From NCBI RefSeq assembly GCF_904528075.1, contig NZ_LR882035.1, positions 3,286,001-3,350,000 of the forward strand: 64,000 nt of DNA. The letters are read 5' to 3'. This document shows, piece after piece, positions 60,330 to 64,000 of this stretch. This DNA comes from Agreia sp. COWG (lineage in GTDB: Bacteria; Actinomycetota; Actinomycetes; Actinomycetales; Microbacteriaceae). The notes under the pieces were generated by a model. It had not been told where the DNA came from. It worked only from the letters and a program-made list of their open reading frames with translations, and did not search any database. Made by a program: the position numbers and the translations under genes. The number at the start of each line of letters is the position of its first letter. Position 1 is the stretch's first letter.

Positions 60330-61202
60330 ATGACTGACGCATCCACCCTGCCCGCCAGGGCATCCGGCACGTTCTCGCTCGGCGGCGACCTGCCCGTCAC
60401 CCGCCTCGGCTACGGCACCATGCAGCTCACCGGCGAGGGTGTGTGGGGCCCGCCCTCGGCACCGGATGAGGCCGTGCGCGTTCTCCGCCGCGCGGTCGAG
60501 CTGGGCGTGAACTTCATCGACACGGCGGACTCCTACGGACCCGCCGTCGCCGAGCCGCTCATCGCGAAAGCGCTGCGACCCTACGCCGACGACCTCGTCA
60601 TAGCCACGAAGGCCGGCCTCACCCGCTCGGGCCCCGGAGACTGGCGCCCTGTGGGGCGGCCCGAGTACCTGAGGCAGCAGCTCGAGATGAGCCTGCGCAT
60701 CCTGGGCCTCGAGCGCATCGACCTGTTCCAGCTGCACCGCATCGACGCTGCGGTTCCCCTCGCCGATCAGGTCGGCGAGCTCGCCCTGCTGCAGCAGGAG
60801 GGCAAGATCCGCCACATCGGCCTCAGCGAGATCTCGGTCGACGAGCTCAAGGCCGCGTCGGAGTTCGCCACCATCGCCAGTGTGCAGAACCTCTACAACC
60901 TCGCGAACCGCCAGTCGGAGGAGCTGCTCGACTACGCCACCGAGCAGAACATCGCTTTCATCCCGTGGTTCCCGCTGGCCACCGGCGAGCTCGCCAAGGC
61001 CGGCGGCGTGCTCGACGAGATCGCCGAGAAGCATGAGGCGTCGCCCTCGCAGCTCGCGCTGGCGTGGCTGCTGAAGCGCTCGCCGGTTCTGCTGCCCATT
61101 CCCGGTACCTCTTCGGTGGATCACCTCGAGCAGAACGTGGCCGGCGCCCACGTCGAGCTCACCGACGCCGAGTTCGACGAGCTCTCCGCCCTCGCGAGCT
61201 AA
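60330..61202 (+). CDS. Aldo/keto reductase
   Basis: 290 aa from ATG 60330 (MTDASTLPARASG). The AKR tetrad is visible: DTADSYG (Asp and Tyr), ATKAG (Lys) and FQLHRID (His), with NADPH-site GTSSVDHLEQN near the C-terminus. It reduces aldehydes or ketones to alcohols using NADPH in the cytosol; the natural substrate is unknown. It is followed after 9 bp by an AlaX-like gene, probably in the same transcript. Confidence 0.9.
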   Translation: MTDASTLPARASGTFSLGGDLPVTRLGYGTMQLTGEGVWGPPSAPDEAVRVLRRAVELGVNFIDTADSYGPAVAEPLIAKALRPYADDLVIATKAGLTRSGPGDWRPVGRPEYLRQQLEMSLRILGLERIDLFQLHRIDAAVPLADQVGELALLQQEGKIRHIGLSEISVDELKAASEFATIASVQNLYNLANRQSEELLDYATEQNIAFIPWFPLATGELAKAGGVLDEIAEKHEASPSQLALAWLLKRSPVLLPIPGTSSVDHLEQNVAGAHVELTDAEFDELSALAS

Positions 61203-61211
61203 CATCCACGC

Positions 61212-62090
61212 ATGACACTTCCCACCGCCGACACCATCGTCACCTACCCGGCGGGAGATCTCGCGTCGACCGGCACCGTGCTTCACACCGAGGCCCTGGG
61301 TGCCGGTCGCCGCGTGGTTCTGCTCGATGTGTCGGCGTGCCATCCGGTCGATGCCGCATGGCCCGACCAGCCGGCCGATCGGGCAACGGTGACGGTCGGC
61401 GGCTCCGAACTCGACGTGCTCGACTGCGTCGTCGCGGCCACCGACGGTGTCACCCTGCACCTGTCTGCAGACATCCCTGTGCGCAAGGGAACAGAGGGGT
61501 GGGCCTTCGTGACGGCCCACCTGGTCGACGACGCGGCGGCTACAGCGGTCGGTCTCACCGAAGGTGCCCAAGCCTCCATCTCTGTCGATGCCGGGCACCG
61601 CCACGCTCTCTCGGTCGGGCATACCGCCTGCCACCTGGCGTCACTCGCGCTGAATGCCGAGCTCGCCGAGTCGTGGAACAAAGAGTCGTCCGCCGACGCG
61701 CTCGGCCACCCGAACTTCGACGCCCTCGCCATCGAGACGTCGCTCATCGAGCCTCGCGGCTCGGTCGACGTCTACCGGGTCGGCAAATCCCTGCGCAAGA
61801 AGGGCTTCGCACCGTTTCGCTTGGTCAATGACCTCGCGGCCGTGCAGGGTGGCGTCACCGCGCGGCTGAGCCGCTGGGTAGCCTCGGACGCTGCGGCGAC
61901 CATCGAGCGCGACGGCGACCGTCTGACCGACCGTCGGCATTGGACGACGACGCTCGACGGTGTGCCCGTCAGCATCCCGTGCGGCGGCACCCATGTGACC
62001 AGGCTGTCTGAGCTGGCGCAGCCGAGTGCCGAGCTACGGCTCGCATCCACCGAATCCGCGGTGGAGCTGAGGATGACCACCCGCGGGTGA
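61212..62090 (+). CDS. AlaX-like alanyl-tRNA editing (metal-dependent deacylase) protein
   Basis: 292 aa from ATG 61212. GHTACHLAS (HxxxH) at about residue 136-143 and SIPCGGTHVTRL (CxxxH) near residue 258 are the zinc ligands of the editing domain shared by AlaRS and free-standing AlaX proteins. Such proteins hydrolyse Ser- or Gly-mischarged tRNA(Ala). The N-terminal half has the AlaRS second additional barrel-like sequence. The region around the HxxxH is diverged from classic AlaX, so substrate is uncertain. It may share its promoter with the reductase. Confidence 0.72.
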   Translation: MTLPTADTIVTYPAGDLASTGTVLHTEALGAGRRVVLLDVSACHPVDAAWPDQPADRATVTVGGSELDVLDCVVAATDGVTLHLSADIPVRKGTEGWAFVTAHLVDDAAATAVGLTEGAQASISVDAGHRHALSVGHTACHLASLALNAELAESWNKESSADALGHPNFDALAIETSLIEPRGSVDVYRVGKSLRKKGFAPFRLVNDLAAVQGGVTARLSRWVASDAAATIERDGDRLTDRRHWTTTLDGVPVSIPCGGTHVTRLSELAQPSAELRLASTESAVELRMTTRG

Positions 62091-62148
62091 TCGCGGGCCG
62101 AGAACCCGCCTGCACTGGCTGACGGCGCCCATCAGACGAGAACCGGTA

Positions 62149-63573
62149 CTACGCCTGGGGCATGTCCGCAAAGCGCGAGAAGTGCCCGAGGAAGCTGGCC
62201 GTGATCGTGGCCGTCGGTCCGTTGCGGTGCTTGGCGACGATGAAGTCGGCCTCGCCCGCGCGCGGGTTGTCTTTCTCGTAGGCACCCTCGCGGTGCAGCA
62301 AGATGACCATGTCGGCGTCTTGCTCGAGCGAACCCGACTCGCGAAGGTCGCTGATCGCGGGCTTCTTGTCGGCCCGCTGCTCTGGGCCACGGTTGAGCTG
62401 TGACAGCGCGATGACGGGCACCTGAAGCTCTTTCGCCATGAGCTTCAGGGCGCGAGAGAACTCCGAGACCTCTTGCTGGCGGCTCTCGACCTTCTTGCCG
62501 CTCGTCATGAGCTGCAGGTAGTCGATGACGACCAGCTTGAGGCCCACCTTCTGCTTGAGCCGGCGGCACTTGGCGCGAATCTCGACCAGCGTCATGTTGG
62601 GGCTGTCGTCGATATAGAAGGGCGCGTCGTTGATGGTGGAGCGTGTCGACGCGATCTTCGTCCAGTCCTGGCCGTTCACCTGACCCTTGCGCATGATCTG
62701 CAGGGGCACCGAGGCCTCCGCCGACAACAGGCGCATGGCGATCTCGGCGCGGCCCATTTCGAGCGAGAAGAAGATGGCGGGCATGTCGTGCTTGATCGAC
62801 GCCGCTCGGCAGAAGTCGAGGGCCAGCGTCGACTTACCGAGTGCCGGGCGGGCTGCGACGATGATGAGCTGCCCCGGGTGGAAGCCGTTGGTGAGGTTGT
62901 CGAGATCGGTGAAGCCGGATGGCACACCGGTCATGTTGCCGTCTTTGCCGGCCGCGGCCTCGATCTCGTCGGTGGCCGCCGTGAGCGCGATCGTGAGCGG
63001 AACGTAGTCTTCGGTCTCGACGTTGCCGTTGACGGCATAGATCTCGGCCTGGGCGTTGTTCACGAGGTCCATGACCTCGCCCTCGCTGGCGTAACCCATC
63101 TGCACGATGCGTGTGCCAGCTTCGACGAGGCGACGCAACACCGCCTTCTCAGAGACGATGTTGGCGTAGTACCCGGCGTTAGCCGCGGTCGGCACGAGCC
63201 CGGTAAGCGTGTGCAGGTACTCGGCGCCGCCGGCGCGGCTGAGCTCGCCGATCTTCGTCAACTCGTCGGTCACGGCGATCACGTCGGTGGGCTCGCCGTG
63301 CGAATACAGCGTGAGCACAGCATCGAAGATGATCTCGTGCTTCGGAATGTAGAAGTCGGCGCCCCTGACGACCTCGACGACGTCGGCCACGGCGTCTTTC
63401 GACAGGAGCATGCCACCGAGGGCGCTCTGCTCGGCGAGCAGGTCATGCGGGGGGGTGCGATCGCCCCGCGCGTCAGCCCGCCATTCGCTGGAGCCGCCGG
63501 CCGCATTGCCGCCGCGCGATGAGTCGTTCGGGCCACTCAGTCCTAGGTGCGCAATAGACAACGGGCTCTCCAT
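62149..63573 (-). CDS. dnaB: Replicative DNA helicase DnaB
   Basis: 474 aa from ATG 63573 (MESPLSIAHLGLSG); TTG 63561 (LSIAHLGLSG) with GGAGAG just upstream is a credible start, and ATG 63606 is possible. The N-terminal helical domain starts at PPHDLLAEQSALGGMLLSKDAVADVVE, and the RecA-like helicase domain has ARPALGKST (Walker A), FFSLEM, LKLVVIDYLQLM (Walker B), and the C-terminal SQLNRGPEQRADKKP motif. It forms a hexamer at the fork and unwinds DNA. No intein interrupts it, unlike in several actinobacteria. In related genomes it follows rpsF-ssb-rpsR-rplI. Confidence 0.95.
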   Translation of the reverse strand: MESPLSIAHLGLSGPNDSSRGGNAAGGSSEWRADARGDRTPPHDLLAEQSALGGMLLSKDAVADVVEVVRGADFYIPKHEIIFDAVLTLYSHGEPTDVIAVTDELTKIGELSRAGGAEYLHTLTGLVPTAANAGYYANIVSEKAVLRRLVEAGTRIVQMGYASEGEVMDLVNNAQAEIYAVNGNVETEDYVPLTIALTAATDEIEAAAGKDGNMTGVPSGFTDLDNLTNGFHPGQLIIVAARPALGKSTLALDFCRAASIKHDMPAIFFSLEMGRAEIAMRLLSAEASVPLQIMRKGQVNGQDWTKIASTRSTINDAPFYIDDSPNMTLVEIRAKCRRLKQKVGLKLVVIDYLQLMTSGKKVESRQQEVSEFSRALKLMAKELQVPVIALSQLNRGPEQRADKKPAISDLRESGSLEQDADMVILLHREGAYEKDNPRAGEADFIVAKHRNGPTATITASFLGHFSRFADMPQA

Positions 63574-63694
63574 TCTTGCCCCGCGCCCAGGCGCGAGATG
63601 CTTCATCTACAGGTCTACTCGAAGCCACTGACATCGCCCGCGTTCTTCTGTCCGCATCAGGCTAGAAGCCACCGGCCCTGTCGCAAACAGCCCC

Positions 63695-63770
63695 TGTGGA
63701 CAACCCTGTGGACTACTGGGGAGAAACGCCGGAAGTTGTGTGGGATAACTGTGGAAACTACTGTGGAGAA
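63695..63770. other. Cluster of DnaA-box-like TGTGGA words upstream of dnaB
   Basis: TGTGGACAA (63695-63703), TGTGGACTA (63707-63715), TGTGGGATAA (63739-63748), TGTGGAAAC (63750-63758) and TGTGGAGAA (63762-63770) lie within 76 bp. TGTGGACAA is the complement of the actinobacterial DnaA box TTGTCCACA. A 12-bp palindrome CACAGGCCTGTG follows at 63823-63834. The 394-bp gene-free region 63607-64000 is AT-rich. Confidence 0.5.
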
Positions 63771-63873
63771 AGAATCATTTTGTTGCACGAAACAATGCCT
63801 TGACCAGGTGTTTAGAACTTTACACAGGCCTGTGCAGATACTTCCCTCTAGTACAGCTTGAAGGTTTCGATTT

Positions 63874-63897
63874 GACTTTATGCCTGTGTATAAAGTC
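63874..63897. repeat. Small AT-rich inverted repeat
   Basis: GACTTTAT (63874-63881) and ATAAAGTC (63890-63897) form a perfect 8-bp inverted repeat around GCCTGTGT. It could be an operator or part of the dnaB promoter region, but no matching -35/-10 boxes are clear. Confidence 0.35.
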
Positions 63898-63955
63898 GTC
63901 ATCAACTCACCCCCGAATTGGGTCTGGTTCCCCGTGGTTCACATCGGGTTAACGC

Positions 63956-63989
63956 ACGAATGGCGGTGGATTTCTCCACCGCCATTCGT
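63956..63989. terminator. Perfect 15-bp hairpin at the window edge
   Basis: ACGAATGGCGGTGGA (63956-63970) pairs exactly with the sequence at 63975-63989 around TTTC. It has no T-run. It probably ends the gene that lies beyond the right edge (rplI is expected from gene order in related genomes). Confidence 0.55.
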
Positions 63990-64000
63990 TCGCACTCCGT

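Noticed and set aside
63714..63724. TGGGGAGAA near dnaB as a half-site of the secretion-locus palindrome
   Set aside because: Only one half is present, and the surrounding sequence better fits the TGTGGA cluster.
63695..63834. Chromosomal origin oriC
   Set aside because: DnaA-box-like words are present, but dnaA, dnaN and rpmH are not, and the gene here is dnaB; a DnaA-responsive promoter is more likely.
63657..63905. 82-residue open frame upstream of dnaB on the minus strand
   Set aside because: It lies in the AT-rich regulatory region, has no ribosome binding site, no family resemblance, and covers the TGTGGA words.

Overview
The window is high-GC DNA from an actinobacterium, almost certainly of the Microbacteriaceae. 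The evidence is the family make-up (DnaB, PurB, LtrA, MOSC, DUF1345), LAxTG sorting signals, chains of ATGA/GTGA start-stop overlaps and GTG starts. No tRNA, rRNA, CRISPR array, insertion sequence or prophage is visible. An ice-binding protein gene hints at a cold-tolerant organism, but that is inference.

Left part (1-17.3 kb): a partial epoxide hydrolase and a small secreted peptide, then a furanose-sugar utilisation locus. A YtfQ/YtfR/YtfT/YjfF-type ABC importer runs on the minus strand into two large wall-anchored GH43 arabinosidase-type proteins (1588 and 1181 aa). Divergently transcribed are a second YtfR-like ATPase and a LacI regulator. The 389-bp divergent control region carries three near-identical 14-bp operator-like sites.

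Middle (17.4-31.3 kb): assorted genes. These include a DUF1345 membrane protein, a HEAT-repeat/GT4 glycosyltransferase fusion overlapping a GT1 glycosyltransferase, a holin-like membrane protein, an EamA transporter, and a WXG-like small protein overlapping an alpha/beta hydrolase that looks like a type VII effector. Then come a low-molecular-weight tyrosine phosphatase, purB, a HEAT-repeat protein, two small membrane proteins and a sortase-type ice-binding protein.

Accessory core (31.3-53.9 kb): a type-VII-secretion-like locus on the minus strand. From promoter to end it encodes a ~2028-aa surface protein (11 cadherin-like repeats and 5 FN3 domains), a MoxR ATPase, a DUF58 protein, a transglutaminase-fold membrane protein, an RDD/FHA protein, a PP2C phosphatase, an FHA protein, a Ser/Thr kinase, a second FHA protein and a 1485-aa EssC/EccC-like FHA-FtsK ATPase. 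A separately promoted WXG100 protein and one more small gene follow. The same perfect 18-bp palindrome lies upstream of both the giant gene and the WXG100 gene, about 21.5 kb apart. EccB, EccD, EccE and mycosin are absent. I take this locus to be the most interesting system here: a phospho-signalling-controlled secretion or envelope machine.

Right part (53.9-64 kb): a ferredoxin-reductase/MOSC pair, an ABC exporter pair, LtrA, a GNAT acetyltransferase, an aldo/keto reductase, an AlaX-like tRNA-editing protein and the replicative helicase dnaB. Upstream of dnaB is an AT-rich 394-bp region with a cluster of DnaA-box-like TGTGGA words and, at the window edge, a 15-bp-stem hairpin.
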